DNA of 59,984 nucleotides from an uncultured Robiginitomaculum sp. (GCA_938010385.1 CALLVD010000012.1:1-59984), one strand, 5' to 3'. Counted from the first letter of the stretch, positions 11,049 to 20,792 are shown. Program-made: numbers and translations. The notes: a model not told the origin generated them from the letters alone.

Positions 11049-11690
11049 TCACCGGCTCAGCTCTTTTAACGCGGCCTTGATGAGATCGTCGAGTTTCGGG
11101 TCTTCCTGCATATCGGCATAGGCCGCCGCGACGGCGCGCAGCGCATCTGATTGCGGTATGCCTAAATTCACCAGCGCAGAAACGCCGTCATTGCGCAGCG
11201 CCATATCTGAAAGGCCTTCATTACGGTCAGCCTCGGACGTTTCCGCGCTCGCGCTCGGTTTCATAAAGGCGCTGTTATAGCCGCGCCCGGCCGGGGCCGG
11301 CTTGCCGGACAGCTCTGTTGCAATCCGCCCGGCCAGTTTCGGTCCGACGCCGGACGCGCGGGAAAAGGCGGCCTTATCTTCTAGGCTTGCCGCCGACAGG
11401 ATTTGTCCGGGCGTCAAAATATCCAAAATCGCCAGCGCGGCCTTCGGCCCGACTCCCTGCACGGATTGCAGACGCACAAACCAAGCGCGATCGTCTTCGG
11501 AGTCAAAGCCGTAAAGCGTAATGGCGGTTTCGCGTACATGGGTTTCGATGTGCAGCCGGCACGCTTCCCCTTCGCTCATTTTTGCCAAAGTTCGGCTGCC
11601 GCATTGCACAAGGTAGCCCACGCCGCCGACATCGAGTATCGCCTCGCCGCTGCCGGCCATAAGGCACGTTCCTGAGAGCATACCGATCAT
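11049..11690 (-). CDS. ruvA: Holliday junction branch migration protein RuvA
   Basis: MIGMLSGT, VQGVGPKAAL, GVGPKLAGRIATEL HhH motifs; synteny. Confidence 0.97.
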   Translation of the reverse strand: MIGMLSGTCLMAGSGEAILDVGGVGYLVQCGSRTLAKMSEGEACRLHIETHVRETAITLYGFDSEDDRAWFVRLQSVQGVGPKAALAILDILTPGQILSAASLEDKAAFSRASGVGPKLAGRIATELSGKPAPAGRGYNSAFMKPSASAETSEADRNEGLSDMALRNDGVSALVNLGIPQSDALRAVAAAYADMQEDPKLDDLIKAALKELSR

Positions 11691-12214
11691 GAGGCGCGCC
11701 TTTCTGATATGGAATTACGGTAGGACAGGCTTTGGCTGTGGCACACTGCAATCGCCAAAGCATCCGCGGCATCGCCGGCTTTGACCCCGCATCCGGGCAT
11801 CAAAATATTCATCATCGCCGCAACCTGCGCCTTGTCTGCCGCGCCGGTGCCGACGACAGCTTTTTTAATGCTGCGCGCAGAATACTCGCCGACTGCCAAA
11901 CCGGCTTGGGCCGGTGCCAGCAAACATATGGCGCGCGCATGGCCAAGCTTGAGCGCGCTCATGGCGTTGTCTTTCATAAACGCCTCTTCCACGGCGGCGG
12001 CGTCCGGCGCGTAGCCGGCGATGACATCGGCAATATCATTATAAAGCGCATTTAAACGGTCAGAGAGCGGCGCTTTGACCGGCGGCTTTATGACACCGTG
12101 AGCAATGTGGGTCAGCTTGCTGCCCCGCACGCGTACCATGCCCCAGCCGCAAGCGCGCAAGGAGGGATCAAGGCCCAATATGCGCAATCCTGATTCTTGA
12201 AACATCACGGTCAT
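11687..12214 (-). CDS. ruvC: Crossover junction endodeoxyribonuclease RuvC
   Basis: RILGLDPSLRACGWG, AVEEAFM, KAGDAADALAIAVCH. Confidence 0.97.
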   Translation of the reverse strand: MTVMFQESGLRILGLDPSLRACGWGMVRVRGSKLTHIAHGVIKPPVKAPLSDRLNALYNDIADVIAGYAPDAAAVEEAFMKDNAMSALKLGHARAICLLAPAQAGLAVGEYSARSIKKAVVGTGAADKAQVAAMMNILMPGCGVKAGDAADALAIAVCHSQSLSYRNSISERRAS

Positions 12215-12354
12215 AAAAGAACACTACGGGAACAAACGGGTTGCGCCAAGTCTTTTTCGGTTAACGCCCCTTAATCCTTTTTGACGATCTTTGTTTAGAG
12301 GCTTTTAACACAATACGCTTAGTTTGCCATATTCCGGATGAGAAGGTGGGCATC

Positions 12355-12522
12355 GTGACAATTATTAAAAAATTCTATCAGGATGATTCCGGGGCGACCG
12401 CAATTGAATACGGTATATTAATTGCCTTACTGGCCACGGCGGTCGTCGTCGGCGCCGGACTTCTGGGCGGCAATCTTTCCGATAAATGGATTGGTATTAA
12501 AAACGAGGTTGAGGCCCGCTAA
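12355..12522 (+). CDS. Flp family type IVb pilin (55 aa, GTG start)
   Basis: My translation: MTIIKKFYQDDSGATAIEYGILIALLATAVVVGAGLLGGNLSDKWIGIKNEVEAR; classic G-ATAIEYGLI Flp/Fap motif. Absent from the ORF track (short, GTG start). Confidence 0.93.
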   Translation: MTIIKKFYQDDSGATAIEYGILIALLATAVVVGAGLLGGNLSDKWIGIKNEVEAR

Positions 12523-12563
12523 AGCCCCTACCCTTACGCATTCTTCGAAACTGTGTCCTAATA

Positions 12564-12585
12564 AAGCCCGCTGCGCCGGGCTTTT
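12564..12585 (+). terminator. Intrinsic terminator after Flp pilin
   Basis: AAAGCCCGctgcgcCGGGCTTTTG hairpin plus T-tract. Confidence 0.8.
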
Positions 12586-12691
12586 GTCATATTTGCGATA
12601 ATCCGTCACCAAATCGTCTCAATGCGTCCCTAACTGCGCCTCTATCGCCGGTCATACAGAGCTTATCACTTAATGAGCAACGGAGGCTGAC

Positions 12692-13315
12692 ATGAAAAAC
12701 TTAATCGCATCAACTTTAATCGCAGGCGCAACATTGGCGGGGCTGACATTGCTGCCGTCGCCGGCCAACGCGCAGACAATCCCTTTCCCGCAAGTAAAGC
12801 CGGCGCCTGCTGCCACAGCTCAAGCGCCGATGAACTTCGCCATTGCCAAAGTGCGTAAGGGCGAGCTGGCCCGCGCCTCCTTCAGCGATATGCGCGACTT
12901 TGCAGAGCTTGAGCTGCGTCTGAACGGCAAGGTGGACTTCTCCCCGATTACGCCGGATTGGCTGGACCGCACGATTCACGCCCCTGAAGATGCGAGCAAC
13001 ACGATTGATGAAATCCGTATGACGGCGGCGGCAAACGGGAAGCGTTTCACGATTATCTACGGCTTCGGCCCTGATGCGGGCTATGAGGCTGTCGGGCGTC
13101 TGTCCATGGATGACGCCGGGCTGATTTCCTCAGTGTCGACCGAGACATCAGCGCCGACGACCTACAAAGCTTTAATTGTCGGCAGCTACACCGGGACTGT
13201 CTACGCGACTGTCACCTCAGATACTTGGACGAACGGCTTGGATGATCTGACCCGCCGCATTGAAGCTAAGCTGGACGAAATATCGGCAGACAGCGAGCCG
13301 TTTGACGGCATCTGA
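12692..13315 (+). CDS. Secreted hypothetical protein (207 aa)
   Basis: Signal peptide MKNLIASTLIAGATLAGLTLLPSPANAQ; GGAG-type RBS; strong terminator downstream. No family recognised. Confidence 0.75.
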   Translation: MKNLIASTLIAGATLAGLTLLPSPANAQTIPFPQVKPAPAATAQAPMNFAIAKVRKGELARASFSDMRDFAELELRLNGKVDFSPITPDWLDRTIHAPEDASNTIDEIRMTAAANGKRFTIIYGFGPDAGYEAVGRLSMDDAGLISSVSTETSAPTTYKALIVGSYTGTVYATVTSDTWTNGLDDLTRRIEAKLDEISADSEPFDGI

Positions 13316-13370
13316 CCCGCCCGCATGTGCGGCGCGCAAGGCGCCCCCCATTATCTGAATGCCGCCATTA

Positions 13371-13406
13371 AAAAAGCCGCCCGCGCAAATCGCACGGGCG
13401 GCTTTT
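13371..13406. terminator. Probably bidirectional intrinsic terminator
   Basis: AAAAAAGCCGCCCGcgcaaatcgcaCGGGCGGCTTTT between convergent genes. Confidence 0.85.
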
Positions 13407-13428
13407 GTCATTTGATATCAGGCTGCGT

Positions 13429-13674
13429 CTATTCAGCTTCGGACACGCCGTTCCCGGCAATGACGTCGTCTTTCGCAGAATTCATAACAACCGCTTCCAG
13501 TTCCGCGTCATCGGCCATATCGCCCTTAGCTTCCTTGGTGATAGAAAACGGATCAGACGCTTCTTTTTTGCCTTTAAAAGCTTGGGCCGTGAATGTGTTT
13601 CCGTCCCATTCTCCTTTGACCGCATATTTCGCGCCGTCATGTTCAAAATTCAGTTTTGCCATTTTAGTCTCCAA
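13429..13674 (-). CDS. Small acidic hypothetical protein (about 81 aa; M5 start also possible)
   Basis: Intact ORF METKMAKLNFEHDGAKYAVKGEWDGNTFTAQAFKG...; convergent with the preceding gene and ends near a shared terminator. Confidence 0.55.
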   Translation of the reverse strand: METKMAKLNFEHDGAKYAVKGEWDGNTFTAQAFKGKKEASDPFSITKEAKGDMADDAELEAVVMNSAKDDVIAGNGVSEAE

Positions 13675-13721
13675 TTTGAATGTCTTTGCGGGCGATGCAA
13701 AATCCGCGCCGCCTTTCGGGC

Positions 13722-14498
13722 CTAATCCTCAGCCAATGCTTTTTCAGCCGCCTCGGACATTTCCATGTTGTGATATACATTGTTTACGTCATCGATATCT
13801 TCAAGAGCCTCGACCAAATTCATGACCGTTTTTGCTTTGTCTGGGACATCAATTTCGTTTTGGGGACGCCAGATTAAGTTGACGGACTTGGCTTCACCCA
13901 AAAGCTTTTCAAGCTCGGCTGATACAGCGCCCAGATCATCGCGGGCTGTGTAGAATGTATGGACAGGCTCGTACTCGTCATAGTCATCTTCATTGGGCGG
14001 ATCAGACTTAACGTCATCCGCTCCGGCTTCCATGGCCGCTTCCATCATGGCGTCTTCATCGCCCTTATCCAGCGGATAAGTAATCTCGCCGACCTGATCA
14101 AAACTGAACGTCACAGAGCCTGTCTCGCCCATATTGCCGCCGTTTTTGGAAAACGCCGTGCGCACTTCCATGGCCGAGCGATTGGTGTTGTCTGTTGAGA
14201 CCTCAACCACAATGCCGATTCCGGACGGGCCAAAGCCTTCATAGCGCAGCTCTTGATAATCGGCACTGTCGCCGCCTGCGCCCTTATCAACGGCGCGTTT
14301 GATGTTGTCCTTGGGCATGGACTGGCCCTTGGCGTTGTTAATCGCCAAGCGCAGACGCGGGTTCATATCCGGGTCCGGGCCGCCCATCTTTGATGCAATC
14401 GCAATATCTTTTGCGAGCTTGGAAAACAGCTTTGAGCGCAGCTTATCCTGCCGCCCTTTACGATGCTGAATATTTGCCCATTTTGAATGGCCTGCCAT
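13722..14498 (-). CDS. YebC/PmpR family DNA-binding regulatory protein
   Basis: [18 protein letters not shown]...[22 protein letters not shown]. Confidence 0.97.
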   Translation of the reverse strand: MAGHSKWANIQHRKGRQDKLRSKLFSKLAKDIAIASKMGGPDPDMNPRLRLAINNAKGQSMPKDNIKRAVDKGAGGDSADYQELRYEGFGPSGIGIVVEVSTDNTNRSAMEVRTAFSKNGGNMGETGSVTFSFDQVGEITYPLDKGDEDAMMEAAMEAGADDVKSDPPNEDDYDEYEPVHTFYTARDDLGAVSAELEKLLGEAKSVNLIWRPQNEIDVPDKAKTVMNLVEALEDIDDVNNVYHNMEMSEAAEKALAED

Positions 14499-14592
14499 GG
14501 GTAACTCCCGTCATGAATCTCTGTAAGCGCGCTGTTTAGCGGGCCGGACGCGCGGGGGCAAGGTTTGTATCAGATTAGGCTATAATCGGGCT

Positions 14593-15954
14593 TTAAAACG
14601 GATATCCGTCATGGCTGTTCTCAAGCTCATAAATTGTAAGTTGAGCGTCATCGCCTAAGTCAGCGGAATTATTGACGTGGTAAAGCCCGGCTTTGAAATA
14701 GTGATAATCATCAGCCACATCGTAACCGCTGCCGGTCATATCAATCTGCGTTGAGCCGATAACGGCGCCATCTTTGACAATCTCGACATCCATCAGATTA
14801 CCGTTCACATCGATTTCGTAAGTGAAGATTTGGTCCAGCATAATGCCGCTCGGCGGATTAGGCTCTGAACTGCTGCGCCCGCCTATGATGTTATAGTAGA
14901 TATCATCCTCACCAGCCGGTTCATGCGCTGCGTAAATCGTCCCGTGAGTATTGCCGGGCAGCTTGCGATAATACAGCCGTATCGGCTCGTCATCTTTGGC
15001 GTGGATTTGCCCGATAATGACCCGCCCCTGCTGATAAGTTTCCCCGGTGGTTGTCACGCGGTTAACAGCCATTGTCACCCGCAGCGTGCCATCGACACCG
15101 CCGGCGCTGTCTTGGGCTGATTGCGGCGCGCTTGAAAAAGCCCAGTTATTACCGTTGGGCGTATCTGTATCAGGCGCAGGCGCGCTTTTTGTATGCGTTG
15201 AAATTGACCTGTCACCCCGCCGCAGCATTTCGCGCAGCTCGGTGCGCGAATAGCTTGTATTCGCCGACGTCTTCGCGCCGACGGCCGGGCAGATAAACAC
15301 CATGCCGCCATCAGGGCCGGTGAAGAAATATTCACTCTCGTAATCGTCCATGTTCCATTCATCGACCTGCGTGCTGATACCGCTGAGCCCGCCGGAGCTG
15401 TTAATGGGGAGCTGAATTTTCCAATCAAGAAGGTCAAAATTTTGCCCGGGCGGAACATTGGGGTTCAGGCCGTAGGCGTTATCGTCGTTTATATCCGTGA
15501 CCGTTACAGCGAGCATGTGGATGGTCTGATCACCCGCCGCATCTTCGGCGATGAACTTTATCTCATAGACATTATCGCCGTTTTGATCAGCAGGACTTTC
15601 ATAATCAAACGCGCCTGCCGGCGATAACAGCCCGGTTTGCGCATCAAATGAGAAAAAAGCGCCGTCAAAACCGGCCGCCTTATCCAAAGTCATCGCTTGT
15701 CCCTCAGGGTCGCTCGCCAGCGCCGTATAAAATCCGTCCAAGGTGTTTTCAGGCGTTGTGGCGACAGACGCCGATGCAAAAACAGGCGGTTGATTGGCGA
15801 GCGTCGTGATGTCCTGCGCGCCGGACCCCGCATTTGCGTTTGAAGAACTGCTGCTGCCACCGCCACCGCCGCCACAAGCCGCCAAAACGGCTATGCCGCA
15901 AAGAGCCATCGCACTGCAATTTAAAAACAAACGTCTCATCATCGAGATCCCCAA
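14593..15954 (-). CDS. Lipoprotein with cadherin-like domain and PL7-family (alginate lyase 2-like) catalytic domain
   Basis: Lipobox-like GIAVLAACGGGGG; cadherin-like repeat; PL7-type motifs YSRTELREMLR, VIIGQIHAKD, YHYFKAGLYHVNNS. Confidence 0.85.
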   Translation of the reverse strand: MGISMMRRLFLNCSAMALCGIAVLAACGGGGGGSSSSSNANAGSGAQDITTLANQPPVFASASVATTPENTLDGFYTALASDPEGQAMTLDKAAGFDGAFFSFDAQTGLLSPAGAFDYESPADQNGDNVYEIKFIAEDAAGDQTIHMLAVTVTDINDDNAYGLNPNVPPGQNFDLLDWKIQLPINSSGGLSGISTQVDEWNMDDYESEYFFTGPDGGMVFICPAVGAKTSANTSYSRTELREMLRRGDRSISTHTKSAPAPDTDTPNGNNWAFSSAPQSAQDSAGGVDGTLRVTMAVNRVTTTGETYQQGRVIIGQIHAKDDEPIRLYYRKLPGNTHGTIYAAHEPAGEDDIYYNIIGGRSSSEPNPPSGIMLDQIFTYEIDVNGNLMDVEIVKDGAVIGSTQIDMTGSGYDVADDYHYFKAGLYHVNNSADLGDDAQLTIYELENSHDGYPF

Positions 15955-16026
15955 ACCCGGCAGACCAAATCTATATACCGATTATTGCAAATCGGTCCGC
16001 CTGCATAGCCCTAAATGCAGACTGCG

Positions 16027-16839
16027 TCAGATTTGCGGAACCGACCGGGACAAACGGCCGCCGATACGGATAGGCTCTACGCGCAAGGCCAGCCCATCTT
16101 TTCCGGTCTCAACAAAGACTCCGCAAGCCGTCCCCTCACCGCCCGCCGTCTCAAACCGTCCGGAGCGGCGGCGCGTGGTGAAGCGGCGCACAGGCTCGTC
16201 TTTTTCCATGCCGATAACGCTGTCGTAATCACCGCACATGCCGGCATCTGTTTGATAGGCCGTGCCTTCAGGCAGGATTTGCGCGTCCGCAGTCGGGACG
16301 TGTTGGTGTGTGCCGACCACCAAAGAGACTTTGCCGTCACAGGCATGGCCCATCGCCATTTTCTCTGACGTAGCCTCGGCATGAATGTCGATAATAATGG
16401 CGTCCGCCACATGGCCCAGCGGAGCAGCGGCAATCTCTGCGTCCACAGCGACGAACGGATCATCCAGCGCGTCCATGAACACACGTCCCTGTACGTTCAC
16501 GACCAAGAGCTGATAGCCTCCAACATCATAAAGATTGGCCCCTTTGCCCGGGAAGAGCCCCTTGGGATAGTTGGCCGGGCGCAGCAGACGCGGCTCGCGG
16601 TCGATATAGGTCAGGGTTTCGGCCTGATCAAAACTGTGATTACCCAGCGTGATAACATCAACGCCGCAATCAAACATTTCGTTGGCCGTTTTTTCCGTAA
16701 TCCCGAACCCGCCCGCGGCGTTCTCGCCATTGACGATAACGGCATCCAGTTTCAATTGCTCGCGCAGCGCCGGAACGTGGGCAGTAACAGCTTTGCGGCC
16801 GGCACGGCCGACAACATCGCCAAAAAAAGCAAATCGCAT
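16027..16839 (-). CDS. TIGR00282/YmdB-family metallophosphoesterase
   Basis: MRFAFFGDVVGRAGRKAV...VNGENAAGGFGIT...TLGNHSFDQ...DIHAEATSEKMAMG...VGTHQHVPTAD. Confidence 0.93.
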   Translation of the reverse strand: MRFAFFGDVVGRAGRKAVTAHVPALREQLKLDAVIVNGENAAGGFGITEKTANEMFDCGVDVITLGNHSFDQAETLTYIDREPRLLRPANYPKGLFPGKGANLYDVGGYQLLVVNVQGRVFMDALDDPFVAVDAEIAAAPLGHVADAIIIDIHAEATSEKMAMGHACDGKVSLVVGTHQHVPTADAQILPEGTAYQTDAGMCGDYDSVIGMEKDEPVRRFTTRRRSGRFETAGGEGTACGVFVETGKDGLALRVEPIRIGGRLSRSVPQI

Positions 16840-16842
16840 GGT

Positions 16843-17400
16843 CTAAAACTTTCTAAAGCCGGACGGAGTCAGAATAGCATCCAGCCTTTGGTCATATTGG
16901 TCCGTGGGAATATCAGAGCATTGCTGCCCTGCATAGGCGACGCCGCAGGCCAAAACGTCGCCGCCGGCGCGCAGGGCCGCAAGGGTTCGGTCATAAAACC
17001 CGCCGCCATAGCCCAAGCGCTTGCCGTCATCGGTAAAACTGAGCAGCGGGAGCAGCACAATATCGGGCGTCATTAATGGCGCAGTTTTATACGGCTCCGC
17101 CGTGCCGTAAGGCCCGGCTTTGAGCGTATCGCCGGGGGCGTATTGCCGAAATTCCAGCGGATGGGCTTTGCGCACAATACGCGGCAGGCAGACCGCCTGC
17201 CCGGCGTCCATCAGCGCGTGCAATAAAGGGCGCACATCGATTTCGTCTTTAATCGGCCAAAACCCGGCCACAGACAGGCCGCGCATGGCCCCGGCCGGCC
17301 AATGCTTAATCAGCTCGGCCCCGGCGCCCGGCACAGGGCAAGACGCGCGCGCGGCCTTACCGGCTGCGCGCGCGCGTGTTTTTTGAAAAGCTATATTCAT
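16843..17400 (-). CDS. 5-formyltetrahydrofolate cyclo-ligase
   Basis: GFWPIKDEIDVRPLL; RLGYGGGFYDRTLA motif. Confidence 0.93.
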   Translation of the reverse strand: MNIAFQKTRARAAGKAARASCPVPGAGAELIKHWPAGAMRGLSVAGFWPIKDEIDVRPLLHALMDAGQAVCLPRIVRKAHPLEFRQYAPGDTLKAGPYGTAEPYKTAPLMTPDIVLLPLLSFTDDGKRLGYGGGFYDRTLAALRAGGDVLACGVAYAGQQCSDIPTDQYDQRLDAILTPSGFRKF

Positions 17401-17432
17401 GCCCGCGCCGTAGCACGGCGAAGCAAAGCTAT

Positions 17433-19478
17433 CTAGCCGCCAATGTCAAACAGTGCAGAATCAAGGCCGCCATCAACGGACATGTCGTCGTCAAGGGCCG
17501 CAACATCGTAAACGGCGCTTTGGCCTTTCAGCGCATTGGCCACAGTCGCCGGCGCGCCGAACATTCCGTCTCCCGGTCCGCCGACCAGGCCGATAAAGTT
17601 AAAATCATCCGCTGTGAAGTCTGCCACTTGGGTTGCGACAACGCGGAAAGCGCCTTCAGCAGAGGAAATCAAAACGTTCCCGCCGACCTGCGTAATTGTC
17701 AAGTCAGAAAAATCTTCCGGGCCGCCGAAATATGAAATCTTATCGACGCCGTCTTCAAAATCGATAACCACATTATGGCCGTGAAGGCCGAAAGCTGCAA
17801 ACTCATCCGCGCCGCCGCCGCCGATAAGGACGTCGTTCCCTAAGCCGCCGGCGATAAGGTCATCGCCTGCATTGCCATAAAGCTTGTCATTGCCCTCATT
17901 GCCGAAAATTTCGTCATCGCCCATGCCGCCCAAAGCAAAATCATTGCCCAAGCCCCCGGTGACGGTATCATTGTCAGCGCCGGCTATGATTACGTCATCG
18001 CCGTCCTGTCCGTCGATTATGTCGTCGCCGGTTACGCCGTAAAGACGATCAGCACCGTCGCCGCCGTTAATGGTGTCATTGCCGGCTTGGCCGTCGAGGC
18101 GGTTATCGCCGGCATCGCCGGTCAATGTGTCATCAAAGGCAGAGCCATAGAACGATTCAATACTTGTGTAGGTATCGCCCGCCGCATCGCCTGTATTGTT
18201 GGTGAGGTCAGACAAATCAATGGTCACAGCCGCAGGAGCTTTGGCATAGAACACGCGGTCAAAACCGCCGCCGCCGTCCAAATCATCTGCGCCTGCGCCG
18301 CCGCGAAGCCCGTCATTACCCAGACCGCCGAACAAATCATCATCGCCGTCACCGCCGACAAGGAAGTCATCGCCGTCAAGGCCGTTCAGGATGTCTGTGC
18401 CGAAATCACCTTCCAGGACGTCGTCACCCGCACCGCCGTCAATAGTTTCATTGATTTGGAAATCAACAACTGTATCGGAAGAGTTGGATTCTGCACCGGA
18501 TTCGTCAGTAACAGTAACAGAGAATGTCCGCGAAGCCGTTGTTTCTGTTGTAAATGCGTTCTCATAGCTGACAGAGCGAATAGCGGCTTGGTACTGAGCC
18601 ACGGTCGCTGTTCCGGTCAATGTCAGAACGCCGGCGGTGTTACTTGCTATTGTAATGCCGTCAACGGCCGTAAATGACAGCGTGTCGTTCCCCGCGTCAT
18701 AATTACTCGAAATAGAAATCACCGCCCCTGTCAGATTCGGGCCGTCATCGGTAAGCTCTAACGCTGACAGTGAGGCCAACGAACCATCATGTTCAACATA
18801 GGTCGAAGTCGCCGGAGCGGGAAATTGCGTCGTCGGCGCCGCGTTTCCGTTAATGGCAAATAAATCAAAGCCCACTTCTTCTGTCGTGGCATCCACGGCG
18901 AATGTCAGACGCAAGTCCAGCGTAGTGCCTGTTCCCACAATATCTGCGCTCAAGCTTTGGAATACATCAGTTATTCTGGTCGTTCCGTCACCGATGCCGT
19001 CATTGTCCGCATCAACACTCAAAAACGAGTTCGCCGGCCCTGTCGTCTCACCTTCCAGACGAAGGATTGTGACATAAGCGCCACCATCAATACTGGCTTC
19101 AACGCGAACAAAATCAGTCGCATCAAAGACTTCTGTGGCTCTTGATGCAAAAAGTCCCGAAAATGACAGATTAGTTTGTCCGGAAATATCAATACCGGTC
19201 CAATCTATCGTGTCACGGCCATCTGTAAAATTCGGAAGCGCGATGCCGTCCAAATCCTCAGCGCGCCAATGCATCAGGCCCTCAAATCCTGTAAATTCGT
19301 TTGGAAACGACCCGGAAGTTCCGGGACGTATGCCGTCCGTCAACAGGGAATAATCCCCAACTGAATCATATGTTCCGTTAGCCGTATCCGCATGCTCTGA
19401 GGCATTGCGCGTCACGCCCGTTTGCGACGTTTCGCCCGTCGCTGATTCAAAATCATCTGTCCAAATAACTGCCATCAC
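17433..19478 (-). CDS. RTX (hemolysin-type Ca-binding) repeat protein, probable type I secretion substrate
   Basis: Two RTX nonapeptide blocks (GGDGDDDLFGGLGNDGLRGG; GNEGNDKLYGNAGDDLIAGGLGNDVLIGG); no N-terminal signal peptide; cadherin/VCBS-like central domain. Confidence 0.9.
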   Translation of the reverse strand: MMAVIWTDDFESATGETSQTGVTRNASEHADTANGTYDSVGDYSLLTDGIRPGTSGSFPNEFTGFEGLMHWRAEDLDGIALPNFTDGRDTIDWTGIDISGQTNLSFSGLFASRATEVFDATDFVRVEASIDGGAYVTILRLEGETTGPANSFLSVDADNDGIGDGTTRITDVFQSLSADIVGTGTTLDLRLTFAVDATTEEVGFDLFAINGNAAPTTQFPAPATSTYVEHDGSLASLSALELTDDGPNLTGAVISISSNYDAGNDTLSFTAVDGITIASNTAGVLTLTGTATVAQYQAAIRSVSYENAFTTETTASRTFSVTVTDESGAESNSSDTVVDFQINETIDGGAGDDVLEGDFGTDILNGLDGDDFLVGGDGDDDLFGGLGNDGLRGGAGADDLDGGGGFDRVFYAKAPAAVTIDLSDLTNNTGDAAGDTYTSIESFYGSAFDDTLTGDAGDNRLDGQAGNDTINGGDGADRLYGVTGDDIIDGQDGDDVIIAGADNDTVTGGLGNDFALGGMGDDEIFGNEGNDKLYGNAGDDLIAGGLGNDVLIGGGGADEFAAFGLHGHNVVIDFEDGVDKISYFGGPEDFSDLTITQVGGNVLISSAEGAFRVVATQVADFTADDFNFIGLVGGPGDGMFGAPATVANALKGQSAVYDVAALDDDMSVDGGLDSALFDIGG

Positions 19479-19615
19479 TTAACTCCATTATGGGCCCTGT
19501 TTGTCACCGGACTATGAGGGACATGGATTAAGAAACCCATAAACGACCTGCCATTTTACAACTATAAGATGACACTTAGGCCTGTCTTACAAATTACATT
19601 CATGTCGGAGTAAAG

Positions 19616-19778
19616 GTGGCGGCCCCACAGAACCCGTGGACACGATCTGATCCTCGTGAACCTGCAGTACAGGTGGGCGTCGGTTAACTGAGCCACGGCT
19701 CAGACAGAGCCAACTCCCGAGGGTTGATTTAAGGTCCGGTGGAAAAGTGTGTCTCACTTGGCCCGCAGGAACCGCCGA
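19616..19778 (-). ncRNA. ssrS: Likely 6S RNA
   Basis: Intergenic, about 160 nt, downstream of zapA on the same strand; 9-bp closing stem GGCGGUUCC/GGGGCCGCC (with G-U pairs), long rod-like self-complementarity and apical hairpin CACGA...UCGUG. Confidence 0.72.
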
Positions 19779-19837
19779 AGCTTATGTGGAGCGGGCGCGC
19801 CCGATAAACAAGTTAAAAGCCGATATTTGTTCGCGGC

Positions 19838-20200
19838 TTATTGGCCGGAAAGTTTTAACGCCAGCTTTTCAATGCGTTTTGCCGCATCCGACAGCGCATT
19901 GGCTGCATCAATTTCGCTTTGCGCGGCAGAGCGGCGCGCGGTCTCAGCGTCTCTGCGCACCTCTGCCGTCATGGCTTCAGCCTGTTGATCTATGCCCGCC
20001 TGCATTTCTGCAATTTCGTCGGTCATTGTGATGCCCGCCATCACCAGAAGGCGTAAATCGCCGATCTGACCGAATTGATCAGCAAGTTCTCGCACGCGCG
20101 TATCCAGCGCATTGCCCAGCTTTGTCAGGCGCGGCTCCTCGCCGTCATCACAGCCCAACGCATATTTGCGCCCGTTAATCTCAAGACTGACTTTCGCCAT
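19838..20200 (-). CDS. zapA: Cell division protein ZapA
   Basis: MAKVSLEINGRKYALGCDDGEEPRLTKLGNALDTRV...DLRLLVMAGITMTDEI. Confidence 0.93.
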   Translation of the reverse strand: MAKVSLEINGRKYALGCDDGEEPRLTKLGNALDTRVRELADQFGQIGDLRLLVMAGITMTDEIAEMQAGIDQQAEAMTAEVRRDAETARRSAAQSEIDAANALSDAAKRIEKLALKLSGQ

Positions 20201-20559
20201 TACGCGCTCCCCCCGCCCTGACCGAGTGCGTGCTGTACTTGGCGAATAACGGCGTCCAGCTCTGCCATGGTTTCACCGGCCAGTTCAGAAAATTCTTTTT
20301 CCGTCTGTTCCCACTGCGCTTCTTTAGTGGCGTGCTGCGCGTTGAGCGCTTTGGCATCATCCAGTTCGCGTGCCAATCGCGCGCGGTCTTCCTGAAGGGT
20401 TGAGGCCTCTTCACTACCGGCTTCCAGCGCTTTGAGCCGGCTTGCCATAGGCGTCAGCGCACCTTCCAGAGATTTAATGGCATCCTGCAACCGATTCGCT
20501 GCCTGCGATACGCTTAATGTTTGCCCCGAAGTAGAAGTATATGACGAATCTGTACTCAT
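20200..20559 (-). CDS. Short coiled-coil protein upstream of zapA (DUF4164-like)
   Basis: Stop/start overlap with zapA; heptad-rich Glu/Ala sequence; common alphaproteobacterial arrangement. Confidence 0.75.
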   Translation of the reverse strand: MSTDSSYTSTSGQTLSVSQAANRLQDAIKSLEGALTPMASRLKALEAGSEEASTLQEDRARLARELDDAKALNAQHATKEAQWEQTEKEFSELAGETMAELDAVIRQVQHALGQGGGSA

Positions 20560-20792
20560 AATGTAACTTAATGCCGCAACTTACCGCGCGCGCCAAGGAA
20601 ATATTAACGATGCTTGGCCGGGCAAACGCGCAAGACGGCGCTGTCAAGCGGCACTTTAACCTCAAAACCGGCCCGGCCGGCCCTTTGGCGCCAAATATGA
20701 AGCTCTGCCAATCGTATGATTGACGTTGCACGCGCTATGGCAAAAGCGTAAGTCTGCGCGCAACACTAACCCCAATATAAGAGCCCTGCCCC

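Noticed and set aside
17800-18430. GC-rich periodic sequence in the RTX gene as possible intergenic repeat
   Set aside because: It encodes canonical GGxGxDxLx RTX nonapeptides; explained by the CDS.
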